Assembly: GCA_963978545.1 (NCBI GenBank)
Contig: OZ021732.1
Coordinates: 61,232,714-61,296,713, forward strand
Origin: Linyphia triangularis
Taxonomy: Eukaryota > Arthropoda > Arachnida > Araneae > Linyphiidae
Direction of reading: 5' to 3'
Length of the DNA stretch: 64,000 nucleotides
Positions 1-12,691 of this stretch are shown here, piece after piece. A program made the position numbers and the translations under genes. Each line of letters begins with the position of its first letter. Position 1 is the stretch's first letter. Below the pieces are notes generated by a model that saw only the letters and a list, made by a program, of their open reading frames with translations, was not told the DNA's origin and ran no database searches.

Positions 1-1449
1 TGTGCGCTGGAAATGGTAGAATTAGTTTGTGGACTGAAACAGAGAAAAAAACTTGAGGCTATTCCATTGTCTACGGATGTGATACATTCAAGAATAGTTG
101 AAATTTCTTGCAATATCTTGAAACAGATCATCGATGAATTGAAAGCATCGCCATTTCCCTTTAGTATGCAACTGGATGAAACTACAGACATCTCGAATTG
201 TAGTCAACTTCTGGTTTTTGTTCGTTACGTGTCTGCTGATACTATCAAAGAAGAATTCTTATTTTGTGAGCCTCTTTTGCAAACTACAAAGGCAGTTGAT
301 GTTTTAGCGATTTTAAATGTTTTCTCTTCCAAACACGACTTCGACTGAAAACAAAAACTTCATTCACTTTGTACGGATGGAGCACCTGCGATGCTTGGCA
401 ATAAATCTGGTTTTGCCCATTTAGTAAAAAAAGAGGCTCCTAATGTTATTGTTACACATTGTTTTTTACATAGACATGCACTGGCTACAAAAACTCTTCC
501 AACCAGCTTAAAAGAAGTATTGTCAATAGTTATTAAAACTGTGAATTTTATTAGAAGTAGAGCTCTTAATCATCGTCTTTTTAAAACACTGTGTCAAGAA
601 ATGAACGCAGAACATGAGGTACTTCTGTACCACACGGAAGTGCGCTGGCTGTCACGAGGGCAGGTTTTGAAACGAATTTTCATGTTGAAGACAGAAGTAT
701 CACTTTTTTTAGAAGAAAAAGATAACTCACTCTTCGAACATTTCAAGAAAAAAGATTTTATATGTAAATTGGCTTACCTGGCAGACATTTTTAACCACAT
801 GAAGGATATATGTCTTTCAATTCAAGGGCCTGATACAACAATTATGGATGCCACTGAGAAACTACAGGCATTTTTATTGAAAATGTCACTTTGGAAAATT
901 AGAATTCAAAATGGGATATATGCAAACTTTCAAATGTTGGACGAAGTGCTTTTTGAAAATGGATCTTAGCAAGATAGTTTGTTATTGAATAACTTAAAAA
1001 ATTAAATCTGTGAACACCTGGAAGTACTTCAAGTTTCATCTGAAAAATATTTCAATTTGGATGGAATAAATATAAAAGATGAGTTGTGGATTCGTAATCC
1101 TTTTCTTTGTGATATTGACTGTATCGATGACATGAACCTTGCCAAAGATGAGCTAATTGATTTGAAAACAAAGTCCTTGTTAAAAATGGATTTCGATTCA
1201 AAAACTCTTTGAGAGTTTTGGTCTTCTTTAAGAGAAGCCTACCCATTGCTTGTAAAACGAGCTATGGCATCCATTATTCCGTTTGCTACAGTATATCTTT
1301 GCGAAGCGGGATTTTCCACACTTGTCACAATAAAAACAAAACATCGAAATCGACTGAATGTCGAACATGATATGCGCGTTGCTTTGTCTAAAACCATCCC
1401 TCAATTCAATCTGTTAATCAAGGAAAAGCAGCAACAGCCTTCACATTAA
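1..1449 (+). pseudogene. hAT transposase pseudogene (ZBED5/FAM200-like)
   Basis: The coding frame runs through the whole stretch in a single frame and is broken only by stop codons at 346-348, 967-969, 1003-1005 and 1210-1212. Recognisable hAT blocks appear in order: the FSMQLDETTDIS segment near 160-195, CTDGAPAMLG near 368-397, THCFLHRHAL near 450-483, EVRWLSRGQV near 640-666, and the C-terminal dimerisation block YPLLVKRAM to FATVYLCEAGFS and NRLNVE near 1243-1360. In active relatives this protein cuts and pastes the element in the nucleus. The BED finger and N-terminus lie before the window. Absence of frameshifts with four stops means decay by point mutation. It resembles the ZBED5-type genes of vertebrates, but this copy cannot make a full protein. 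Confidence 0.85.
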
Positions 1450-1623
1450 AAATTTTAATTTCTTCAAATTTTTTATACTATTAAAATAAAAATATTAAAA
1501 TAATCAAACAGAATATATTTTGTAATAAATGATGTTTAAGCAATTTTTTTTTCACAGAGGGGTCAGTGACATATTTAAAATTTTTAAAGTGGTCCATTGT
1601 GCCAAAAAGGTTAAGAAACCCTG
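1..1623 (+). mobile_element. hAT (ZBED5-like) DNA transposon, left end outside window
   Basis: A dead hAT transposase occupies 1-1449. The sequence from about 1590 to 1623 ends in GGTTAAGAAACCCTG, the inverted form of the CAGGGTTTCTTAACC terminus common in Charlie-like hAT elements. The 8 bases after the end, TGTTAGGG, are the expected target duplication, but the left copy lies outside the window and cannot be compared. Classification rests on the transposase and this terminus. Confidence 0.8.
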
Positions 1624-1957
1624 TGTTAGGGAGTGAAGAAATTCAGGTGATTTGTTGGTGTTGTGTTGGTGAAGAACGTTTGCGGGTCGGATCGGTTTCA
1701 GTGCGAGATGTCTTGCGAGATGATTTTACGAGACACAGGTCAGAGAGTTGAACAGTTCAAACAGATCAATGGTCGCAAGGCCGAGCAAAAGGGTTCAGCC
1801 CTTAATGTTTTTTGGGCGTAGGTTTATATCCAATACAGGAGAGAAATAGAAACTGTACCAATCAACAAACATCGTAATTTTTAAAAACTGGAGCAACTCA
1901 GAAAAATGACGATTTTTTCATTGCACCCAAGAATCCCTACTTTACAAACAAAGCGAT
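1624..1957. other. Unassigned spacer
   Basis: This stretch is less AT-rich than its surroundings (about 1640-1800). I see no open frame or structured repeat that I can assign. It may be part of a further mobile element whose other end I cannot find. Confidence 0.3.
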
Positions 1958-2024
1958 GCCGGCTGCATTTAAGCATTCCTCACATTGATTCAAACCACAG
2001 ATGGGAATGAGAGTGCGCCATTGG
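1958..2024. repeat. Left arm of 67-bp inverted repeat
   Basis: This arm matches the reverse complement of 3692-3759 with only a few differences, over a block that includes TTCAAACCACAGA and GAATGAGAGTGCGCCATTGG. The arms enclose about 1.67 kb of AT-rich DNA. The pair may mark a non-autonomous element or a local inverted duplication; no clear target duplication is visible. Confidence 0.7.
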
Positions 2025-3477
<1,453 letters not shown>

Positions 3478-3691
3478 TTGATTTCAAAAATATATACTTT
3501 GTTGTTAAAAGCAGTTAATTATATTCAATTGGAGTAAAACATTAATCAGGAATAAAATTATCATTTATAAAACATTCGCAATTTAAAATTCAGTTCCTAA
3601 ACTTAAGATTTAAAACATGCTTTTAATTCTCTCTGTCAACACAGTAAACATTGTCAGGTGTTTAGCGGTTTCCATGAAAGCAACGTATCAG

Positions 3692-3759
3692 CCAATGGCG
3701 CACTCTCATTCCCTTCTGTGGTTTGAATCAATGTGAGGTATGCTTAAATGCTTCCCGGC
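3692..3759. repeat. Right arm of 67-bp inverted repeat
   Basis: Reverse complement of 1958-2024 with a few substitutions; see the left arm. Confidence 0.7.
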
Positions 3760-4216
3760 TCGTGGAAACACCGTTCTCTTTCTTGACCGAGTAGATCTCC
3801 GGGGTTGAGACCAGGATGTCGACACAACTTCGTGTCTCGCAGACCAGCCAAAAAGGAATGAGTTCCTTCTAGAATTCGTTTTTCGTAAACACAGATAAAC
3901 CCAAAAAAGAATAAGTAAAGATTTACAATTTATGTCGCAATTAAAATTTAATATTGAGGACAGACTAGAAATAAAAGTGATAGGTTTCTTATTGTGAGAA
4001 GTGTCGAAGATAACCTTCTCATTAAACTTAGTTTAGTCGCGGTTGATTAAATAGGCATACTTAATAAATAATTAGTTTCCCTAATTGGATACTTTTGTTG
4101 GATCCCTGTTAAAAAAAGAGGATGTTTCAAATTAAATTTCGGTTTTGTTTAGTTGTAACAGTTTAACAAGTCTCCCCGCAATCAGCAATAAGCAGTCTTG
4201 TTCCATTCTTTCATTA
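3760..4216. other. Unassigned spacer
   Basis: A slightly GC-richer start (about 3760-3870) is followed by AT-rich sequence. No gene, RNA or repeat is recognised. Confidence 0.3.
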
Positions 4217-4361
4217 TACAGGGTATCCACAAATTAGTTGGGCACTGGAGTTCAAATAGATATGTATAACTCTTAATAACAAGGCATAATAAATATAGGC
4301 GCCCCCAGGAGGGTGCAAGGGGGTGCATTTGCACCCTCCTGGATTTTGATGGTAAATTTCT
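4217..4361 (+). repeat. Dispersed repeat fragment with mariner-like terminus
   Basis: It begins TATACAGGGTATCCACAAAT, then GAGTTCAAATA and a GGCGCCCCCAGGA block. The same modules occur in opposite orientation at 19493-19677. The CAGGG-TATCC start resembles Tc1/mariner ends. It is a fragment or one end of a non-autonomous family. Confidence 0.5.
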
Positions 4362-4928
4362 TGTAAAAGCTATCAATTTACAGGAAATAATCAAATGTTA
4401 TTTTTAAAGTATTTTTCGTTGTTATGATGTGCATTAGTAATTGTTTCTATTTCAGTTTTCTTGTTTGTTTATTTTTAATATTGTTGAATATTACACCTTT
4501 GTTGGCGACAATATGGCGCTTGTTGGATTATTGTGGAGGAAAATATTTTGAATTCAATAGCAGAAGTTATACTTTTTTCCTTAGTTACGCGCTCTGTATT
4601 GATCTCTCAATTCCCTAAAAGTGTTTAGCTTTTGGATTATTAACCCATCAGATACCATGAGACCTATTTCAGAAGTCGGTTGAGCAGTTTGCATGTTTTA
4701 TCACACTGTTTCTGTGTAATGGTGAAAACGAAACTTCCTCTTTTTTATCACGCAATTTCAAAGTATGCGCATGTGTTCCGCCAGTAGAGTGTAGCTCAGT
4801 TTTGAAAATTGCAAATAAAAATAAAGTTGCAAAATTAAGAGTGAAAATCAACGTGGTGTGTAATAAAGATTTACATTTGAAAAGAAAAGTTTTACATAAA
4901 TATTGAGGAACCTTTCTGTAGGTATTGC
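4362..4928. other. Noncoding AT-rich spacer
   Basis: No supported gene or repeat; short open frames here show no recognisable domain. Confidence 0.3.
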
Positions 4929-5160
4929 AATTGACAAATTCTAAAAATTACGAAATGATAATTTAGTGCCATGGATTATGCCCTTTTTAAAATCATGTGC
5001 TTCATCAGGAGTCGAAGCCTCTCTTAATAATTTCAGCCGAAGTTCTTCATTAACATGACATTTTGAATCCAAATACAATCCAATATCCAAACGATTAGCA
5101 CTTAAATCGAATTGTATAGGAAATTCTTCAACTATAGTTTTTTTTATTGATGATCTACTC
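4929..5160 (-). pseudogene. Fragment resembling a hAT transposase N-terminal region
   Basis: On the minus strand an open stretch reads EEFPIQFDLSANRLDIG, then LYLDSKCHVNEEL and EAHDFKKGII. The DIGLYLDSK and DFKKGI pattern looks like the segment preceding the zinc finger in ZMYM/TTF-type hAT transposases. There is no intact start and nothing further downstream. The assignment is by resemblance only; a fragment of another element is possible. Confidence 0.35.
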
Positions 5161-5390
5161 GTTTTGATGATCCGTTATGGTATCTGAATTGATTAACAAA
5201 TCATCAGTTTTGCGTTTTTTACAGAAAGCATCAGTTTTGCGTTTTTTACGATTAGAACTTAAATCGAATTGAATAGGAAATTCTTCAACTATAGTTTTTT
5301 TTATTGATGATCTACTCGTTTTGATGATCCGTTATGGTATCTGAATTGATTAACAAATCATCAGTTTTACGTTTTTTACAGAAAAAAATT
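5092..5390. repeat. 157-bp tandem duplication (two units)
   Basis: The unit beginning CGATTAGCACTTAAATCGAA at 5092 recurs at 5249 with few changes. The second unit runs to about 5390. The duplication includes the start of the minus-strand hAT-like fragment, so it arose within that element remnant. Confidence 0.85.
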
Positions 5391-6264
5391 CTAATATCGT
5401 TCATTTTTACACTCGCTGTCTCGATTACTTTCTATTTCACTTAATAAATGACACACAAAGACAATAAGTTAAAAAACGCATCTCTTGTGCATGGCTCTCT
5501 AAAGTAACAATTTATTAGAAAGCAAACACACAACAAAACGAATAATATCAATTTGCTTTTTTATGATTTAAATTTTGTTTGTAGAGCAAAGTCTCATACA
5601 TCATTTCTTTTAGGGAAACTAAATTTTCTACTTCCTTTTTGAATAAAGAAATCGAATCTATCAAATGTAAACGTTCACTCTAGTTTTGTAGTAGTATTTT
5701 TTTTATACTTGGCATATTTTTACTTTTTCTTGAATTGGATTTTTTTTTTTTTTTTTTTTTTTGGAGACAGGATTTATTAGAAAAAATAAGAGAAAAATCA
5801 GCTAGCACAATTTAAAAAATTTGGTTGAGAGGTAAAGGGCGAGAGGTCCGAATTATTTCCGGTGTTCAATTCCTAGAAATTTATTGCTTTTGGAAATGAT
5901 TGAGGTACTGAATTCTATTTTCGATTTCCGTTAAGTATTTCGTAGAATGACTAAAGTTTTTGTTTTATTTTTGTATGTACATGTTTCTTTCATTGCAGAA
6001 AAAAAAACCACTAATATATTGTGCCTTTTTGCATATTTTACCAGAGTACAGATGCAACATAAATGGTTGAGAACTAGTTGTTGTGCCTCGTGTTTAATGA
6101 TATGACTTAACATGAATAGATTTCATTATTTTATAAAATAGAACAACAGTGAACACTAAAAATTAATTTGTACCACGGATTTCCCCGATTCGGACAATCT
6201 AACACCAGGATTCCGATTCACACTCCAGGCTTATTTCTCTTTAGTTCAACTTCACTTCCACAAC
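5391..6264. other. AT-rich spacer with poly-T tract
   Basis: Contains a poly-T tract at about 5741-5762. I see no gene; the short minus-strand frame at 5931-6113 has no recognisable features. Confidence 0.35.
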
Positions 6265-6324
6265 TACAGCGTGTCCCCGTATAACCTGGCCGACCTTTAT
6301 TTTCGATACCGTTGGTCCTAAATG

Positions 6325-6332
6325 CATAGTCT
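6325..6332. repeat. Target duplication CATAGTCT, left copy
   Basis: Eight bases repeated exactly at 9964-9971, bracketing hAT-A and supporting a hAT insertion into the mariner left TIR. Confidence 0.93.
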
Positions 6333-9300
6333 CAGTGGCGGCTCGTGGGTATTAAAAGTGAGGGGGCCCAAATTAACAATTGCATGTCATGGGGGGGGGG
6401 GGGGGGAGAACATGCAAATATCAAGACACATGAATTTCATGTAATTTTGTAAATGTTACTTAAATGTATATGGGAAAACAAAACTACAAGATTATTAAAC
6501 AGTTAAATTATCTAAGCATACTGATATCTGATAAAATAAATATTTTAATAAAAGGAATTATTATTACAAAAACGACGCGACGTTTCGTTTGAGAATGGAC
6601 GACGTCAGGAAGGGTAAAATGAATACACTTGCACCTTTTGCTTTTGCAAATTAAAAATGAAGCGAAGAATTCCTAGGCAAAAAAAGTAAAGTACAAGCTT
6701 CAGATTATTCAATTGAACGTAAAATTACGACATATCTATTTATAAATTGTTCCGTAAGAAATCCGATACTCATTCCCGGCTGAAAATTCCTTGTTTGAAG
6801 TTGTAGCCACTTTGCACCCTTTTGCATTCGATTTGCTCCCCCTTGCCACTGTCTATGCGTTTGAGGGTTTAAATTTTTTATTTATGGAGATTATTTTAAG
6901 GATCTTCTTGGTCTTCCGGGAAGCCTACCAAGAACTGGACGCTATCTCAATGACCAGTGGTCAGTGATTAGGAACAGCCATAAAGTACGATATTATCGGG
7001 AATCAACGTAAGATTAAAAAAAAAAATTGAAATTAAAAAAAAAAAAAAAAAAAAATGCGTTAAAGTTTACCTTTTTGCTCCCCCCCCCCCCCCGTTAAAT
7101 ATAATTAATTACTCCTAATCATATAATGAAAAGAATGTTATAATTAATAATTTTATTAAATTAAGGCGTCTTCTCACTTTAGGCACCTCGAAAATAGGCT
7201 ATTTTCGCGATTTTTTTTCGAGGATTTTTGCAAACAATTATGGGATAAAATGCATCCTATATAATAAACACATCTTTCAAGTACAAGAAAAAAAAATTAT
7301 TTTTTTGAACAATTATTATAATAAAACAGTAGCATCGAAAAACCCGTGTAGAAATGTAATGTTCGCGGCTTGTTGCTGAAATTTCGGAAACTATCCGGCC
7401 GATTGTCATGAAATTTGAATGACATATTCTTCATAGTTATGGCTATAGCGCATATCATCAGATTTTTGAAATTTTGATTTGAAGTATTTTTTTTTTACAA
7501 AAAACTGCAAAAAAAAAACGCGTTTTTTTTTTTTTTTTTTTACTTTTTCGAAAAACGTGTGCCATTTTGTTATTTTCGCGAATATCAAAAATCTGATGAT
7601 ATGCGCTATAGCCATAACTATGAAGAATATGTCATTTAAATTTCATGACAATCGGCCGGATAGTTTCCGAAATTTCATCAACAAGCCACGAACATTACAT
7701 TTCTACACGGGTTTTTCGATGCTACTGTTTTATTATAATAATTGTTCAAAAAAATAAAAAAAAAAAATTTCTTGTACTTGAAAGATGTGTTTATTATATA
7801 GGATCCATTTTATCCCATAATTGTTTGCAAAAATCTTCGAAAAAAAATCGCGAAAATAGCCTATTTTCGAGGTGCCTAAAGTGAGAAGACGCCTTAAGAA
7901 TAGAGAACACATTAAAATGAACTCATGTCGATTGGGCGAAGTGTAAAATTAAACAGAGCCTTGAAGATAAAACTTTTTTAATATAAGAAAAGTTACCAAT
8001 ATTTTCAACAGTATAAAACATTTTATGTACAATACAGGTGGCTGGATTAGATACCAACAGTGTAGGAAGCAAAAGCTTTTTTATTTCGTTTGACATCATA
8101 ATAATAATTAAAATACTAATCACAAAAAAATAAGTGAAAGTATGAAAACCGATGTCACTCAATTTCTATTCTGTATTTAAAAAAAAGAAAACAAAGAGTT
8201 AGGGAAGAGTTATAAAATAAATTAAGTCAAAACCTTGGTTAAAAATTCTGTAGAAATCACAGGGAAAAATTGTTCATCAAATATTACATGAATCATAAAA
8301 AAAAAAATGGCGACAGAAACAATTTCACTTTTCGTAACTTTAGAGTAAATACTTAAATAAATAATTTTATAATGTTTTAAAATAATTTATATAAATCATT
8401 TTAAAGACATCGGTATTGCTCCTAATATTCAAGTCAATGATATTTCATGAATCAATTCATAAAAAATAATTTTGGCTTAACAGTAGAACTAATGAAAAAT
8501 ACCATTAACTTAGAATGTGCAATATTTATAAATTTACAACCAAAGTCAAAGGTATTGTTATATTGACCAGTTCAACAGTTTTAATTTAAATTCATGAAAA
8601 AATTAATAATTACTTGATTTGAGGATGAATAATTACTTGAAAAATGCATTGCATATGCTTCTCAAATTTGAGATGTCTACTTACATTCAAACCAACCTGC
8701 AAAACATCCGATGGGGCTCGATTCGACGACGTTTCACATGAATATATTGCCTCTGGTCAATGAGTTTTGACATAGCGATAGTTAAAAATAGGTGTTTTAC
8801 CATGATTCTTGATATTTTGAAAAGAAGTTGAGCAAAAATGGAACTCGCTTCAAATTTTAATATTTAATTTAATTCAGAATTTATTTGGAGAATTGGATCC
8901 TACCTGAGTTAAGAATAAACTTCGTTTCTTCAATTTTAAGAATGCACAAATTTTATTTGACAGTTTCAAATTGCTTGTATGATTTTGCTTTTTAAAGGGT
9001 GTAGGTTCATGATTCAGATTCTTTACTAAATGCTCATGAAATTTGTTTCTGGTAACAGTAACTAGGTTTGCTTTATCTGCATTTTACATATTATTTGGGA
9101 GAGAGGAAGGGGGGTGAAAATTCAGTAACTGTGACGTTTATCTTTTAACTTTAACACAGCATTATACGATGGCTTAGTTCTAGTGGAGCCACTTATTTAG
9201 AGAAGAACATTTTTTATTCTCTGCATAGAAATTCTTTCGTTGATGGCATCGGATTGTAAGTTACTTTAATAATTTAATAGGATATCAAATATTAATGGTG

Positions 9301-9963
9301 AGACAAATCACTTCTTCCGATTCATATAAATACTCAAACATTTTTCTGGAAAAAAGTAAATATCTAAATAAAAACAATTTGCAGAGAAAATCTTACTCTT
9401 ACATTTTGAAAAACAAAGAGCGAAAATGAATGCAATGGATATTTATTGTAGCCACTTTTTTCGTACCGTCACACTAGAGGACCAACGTGCAATCGCCGTC
9501 TCTACAAAAAAATGGCCATTCCTTTATACAGAGAAGTCCACCCCAGAGCAGAGCGATCAGGGATGTTTTAGAAATTTTGTATTTATGCTTTGGCAAAACA
9601 GGATGTCACGTGAAAGTCGCAACCTTATATGCCCTATCGGTTTCAAATTGAAGGTCTTCCGAAGAAGGGGTCATTTTGTCCTCAGGAAAACTAGCATCTT
9701 TAAGAGAAGGGTCGCTTTTTTGCAGTAATGTGATTAATAATTGTGATTGATTAACATTTTTTCGAGTTTGTTGCAAGAGCTAACTGCCTCCTTCACAATA
9801 GTTAATGTCTAATGACAGAATAAATAAGTTTTTTTTTTTTTTTTAATATAAAAAAAAATCCCACAACAAAACAATATTAACAAACATATATGTAAGTGGA
9901 ACCACGGTCCAAAAAAGTGAGGGGGCCCAGGCTCCCCCTGGCCCCCTGCACCAGCCGCCACTG
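6333..9963. mobile_element. Non-autonomous hAT element (hAT-A)
   Basis: Starts CAGTGGCGGCTCGTG and ends with the inverse CACCAGCCGCCACTG. It is flanked by a perfect 8-bp duplication (6325-6332, 9964-9971). A 13-bp subterminal direct repeat AGTGAGGGGGCCC lies at 6357-6369 and 9916-9928. No transposase is recognised in its 3.6 kb, which holds AT-rich sequence, poly-G and poly-C tracts and the palindromic MITE at 7165-7893. It would need a transposase supplied by another copy. The insertion splits the left TIR of the surrounding mariner. Confidence 0.9.
7161..7897. mobile_element. Palindromic MITE with TTAA ends, piggyBac-like target
   Basis: Two arms of about 308 bp (7161-7468 and about 7586-7897) are inverted copies with roughly 98 percent identity, separated by about 115 bp of A/T homopolymer. 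The ends read TTAAGGCGTCTTCTCACTTT and its reverse complement. Flanking TTAA at 7161-7164 and 7894-7897 fits a piggyBac-type target duplication. TTAA is itself palindromic, so it could also be the tip of the arms. No coding capacity. It sits inside hAT-A, so it inserted there or was carried along. Confidence 0.8.
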
Positions 9964-9971
9964 CATAGTCT
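9964..9971. repeat. Target duplication CATAGTCT, right copy
   Basis: Exact copy of 6325-6332 on the right side of hAT-A. Confidence 0.93.
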
Positions 9972-10371
9972 CAATTGAAGAAATGTTTAAAATCATTAAA
10001 ATATTTTTAGTGAATAGTTTTTAAGTTAAGGAGTTGGTATAAAAATTACGGATTATAAATTTTTATATGGTCCCCAGTTCCCCCAACTCGTATTTAGAAA
10101 AATGTTGCTCATGAAAAAACATAAAAAAAAAAAAAAAAAAAATGAAATTTGTACGACCAATATTCATGGAGATATGAAAAATGGAATTTAATGACTTATA
10201 CCACTTTACACTCGTGGTCATTAATATATTTTAAGGGCATGTACACAAAATGGAAAACAGAGAAAAAGCAATTGCGTTCGAAAAATTATTCTGAAATCAA
10301 ATGCATGAATACGATCTATCAATATCTGAAGTAAATTGTGGATGTTGATCTCGTTTGCAAGAGATAATAGG

Positions 10372-12270
10372 CAGTGGTAGAAGTGGGGGGAAAAAAATGG
10401 GGGGACGGTCAAAAGTTGGTGACAAGTGCACCCCCCCCCCCCCCCAACGATAAATTTTATAATTTCGTTTCTAATAACAATAAATTTATAACAATTAAAT
10501 ATATAACAATTAACTAGTAGAAAGGAAACAAACAACAACGAACAAGGGTCCAAAATGTATTGTTATTTTAATGAATATTCTGCGACTTAGTTTTTTTACT
10601 AGGAAGTAAGAGATGAAGTGAAGTAATAATTCAACATTATATACATAACTGTTCATTTAGATTTAAATATTGCCTCTAAATAAGCATACTTTCATAAAAT
10701 TAAATTAATAAGGAGTTCTAATTTTTTTTAAATACTTTGTTTTTATATTTTTTTCTAGTTCCTCCAAAGTTAAAATTTGACCAAGTGAAAATACCTATAT
10801 CTTTATACAAAGTAGTATGATACATTTTTATAATCATTATGACATAAATAGTTTTTTTTCAGTAACTTCAAACTTTTTCTCAGTGTCATTACATTTCGCA
10901 TTTCCCTACATGCTTGGTATATTTTCTAAGAAGAAAATCTATGCTTAATTAATTTTAGTACTATCTAATATCCCATGCTCAGTATTGCTTAGTGTTCAAA
11001 GAAATTTATAAACAAAATTAGAGATAAAAACTGAAAAATATAGTCGGGAATAAATAAAAAAAATTATACAATTTTGAATTACATGACTTGGAAGACAGTG
11101 ATAAGATGAATTTGTTTCAACAACTTGGGCATTGATAGTATATACAAGTATTGTATCGTGCATTGAAAAATTGAAAGTAAAAAAATTGCAAAATGATATT
11201 TTTTTTACCTTCTTAAAGAAAATGTTTGCATTTTTCAGCTTTCTCGTTTGTCTTCATAGACAATTTTTTGTGCACATTTATGAGTTTTACTGGTTTTGTG
11301 TTTAAAAATCTGCTTTCTTAAGGATTCTCGTTAGTCAAATTCCTTGTCTCCATGTGGCAAAATGTTACACCCTACCCATTCGTTAGAAAGTTTCAAACCT
11401 TGTTTTTTTTCTGGTTCCAAGCTTTTTAGCAGCCTTTTGTATGTGTTGCATCCAAGTTTTTGTTCTTCACAAATAAGCCATGGATACTGGTTGTATTTCT
11501 GAAGGTGCGTATCATTTTGTGTCCAATACTTTGGATAATCATTACTGCTGTGCGTTTTTGCTTACTGTTGCTGCCACGTGCTAGATTCTCTCTCCACGTG
11601 GTCTCTTCAACTTGATGCACTTGCACATTTTCCACTGCTCCTTCCTCAACGTTCTGTAGTGTATCGGAGTCATTTTTCTTACAGTTTTGAAGCCAAATAA
11701 ATCAATCTCATCTTGTTTTGTACTAAATGGATTACGAATACAAATGCCGTTTAGAAACAGAAGTAAGAGTTAATGGTTAAGTTGGGAAGAATACACGGTT
11801 TTCTACTAATATCAACAAATCACAAAACATTTTAAAGTAAATGGTCGAGGACAAAACAGGAAATGATAATGCAATAAATATGTCTTTTTCTATCCACTCC
11901 TCAATAATCCCAGACAACGGGCGCCGAAACTCGCTGCGCATTTCTAAGAAAAATTGACTGAATCTGCTTTAAACAAAACAAAAATGAAAGTATAAAAAAT
12001 AACAAACAGACAGAAAAAGCAGAAGTAGTGAAAATGGTTAATTCTATTTTCCCCCCCACCCTCCCCTTTTAGTTTTTAGAAGGATTGAATGACGGTTTTT
12101 TAAAATTGGGGGAATAGATTTCGGTAGTTTTAGAAGTGGGGGATGGATTTCAGTGGTTTTAGAAGTGGGGGGATGGATTTCAATGTTTTTAGAAGTGAGG
12201 AGACGCATGGGTATTTTCTGGACAAGTGGGGGGACGCGTCACCCCGCGTCTACCCACACTTCTAGCACTG
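10372..12270. mobile_element. Non-autonomous hAT element (hAT-B)
   Basis: Begins CAGTGGTAGAAGTGGGG and ends CCCACACTTCTAGCACTG, imperfect inverted repeats. It is flanked by the exact 8-bp duplication ATAATAGG at 10364-10371 and 12271-12278. Near the right end (about 12080-12240) a 30 to 40 bp unit built on TTTTAGAAGTGGGGG and ATGGATTTC repeats about four times. No transposase is recognised. It inserted into the noncoding left half of the mariner element. Confidence 0.88.
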
Positions 12271-12496
12271 ATAATAGGTGCTATACTCCCTGAAACTAAC
12301 AAAAATCTTTCGACTTCGTACGATCAAAGCAAAAATGAAATCTGTCGAGGCAGAACAAATTCACACTCGTGTGTTGTGCAGGGGTCGCATTCGCCCTAAA
12401 ATTCCTTAAATTTTCGTATCTCCCTAAAATTGTTCTTAAATTTTTTGTTTATCCCAAAATTTTTAGAAATCACGGGAAAATTTTCCATAATAGTCC

Positions 12497-12535
<39 letters not shown>

Positions 12536-12691
12536 AGAAGGAGGGGGGGGGGGGAAGGTTCATATGCAAATTTTAGTGGCAGATTAGTGATTGGTAGGTA
12601 AAAAACCAATAGTGTAAGTTCACTTCAGAATAAAAGTAGCTCATACCAATACCAGATGTATTTAGCTATTTCGTCAATCCTCGTTGTTAAA
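12271..12691. other. Mariner 5' noncoding DNA with homopolymers
   Basis: This stretch lies between hAT-B and the transposase start. It includes poly-A (about 12498-12534) and poly-G (about 12542-12554) tracts. The word CAGGGGTCGCATTCGCCC at about 12379 resembles a hAT end, but no partner end is found. Confidence 0.4.

Noticed and set aside
9426..9728. 100-codon frame inside hAT-A as a transposase piece
   Set aside because: No hAT motif is present and the composition looks random.
12379..12590. CAGGGGTCGC start with poly-A and poly-G as a small hAT insertion
   Set aside because: No matching inverted end or flanking duplication could be found.
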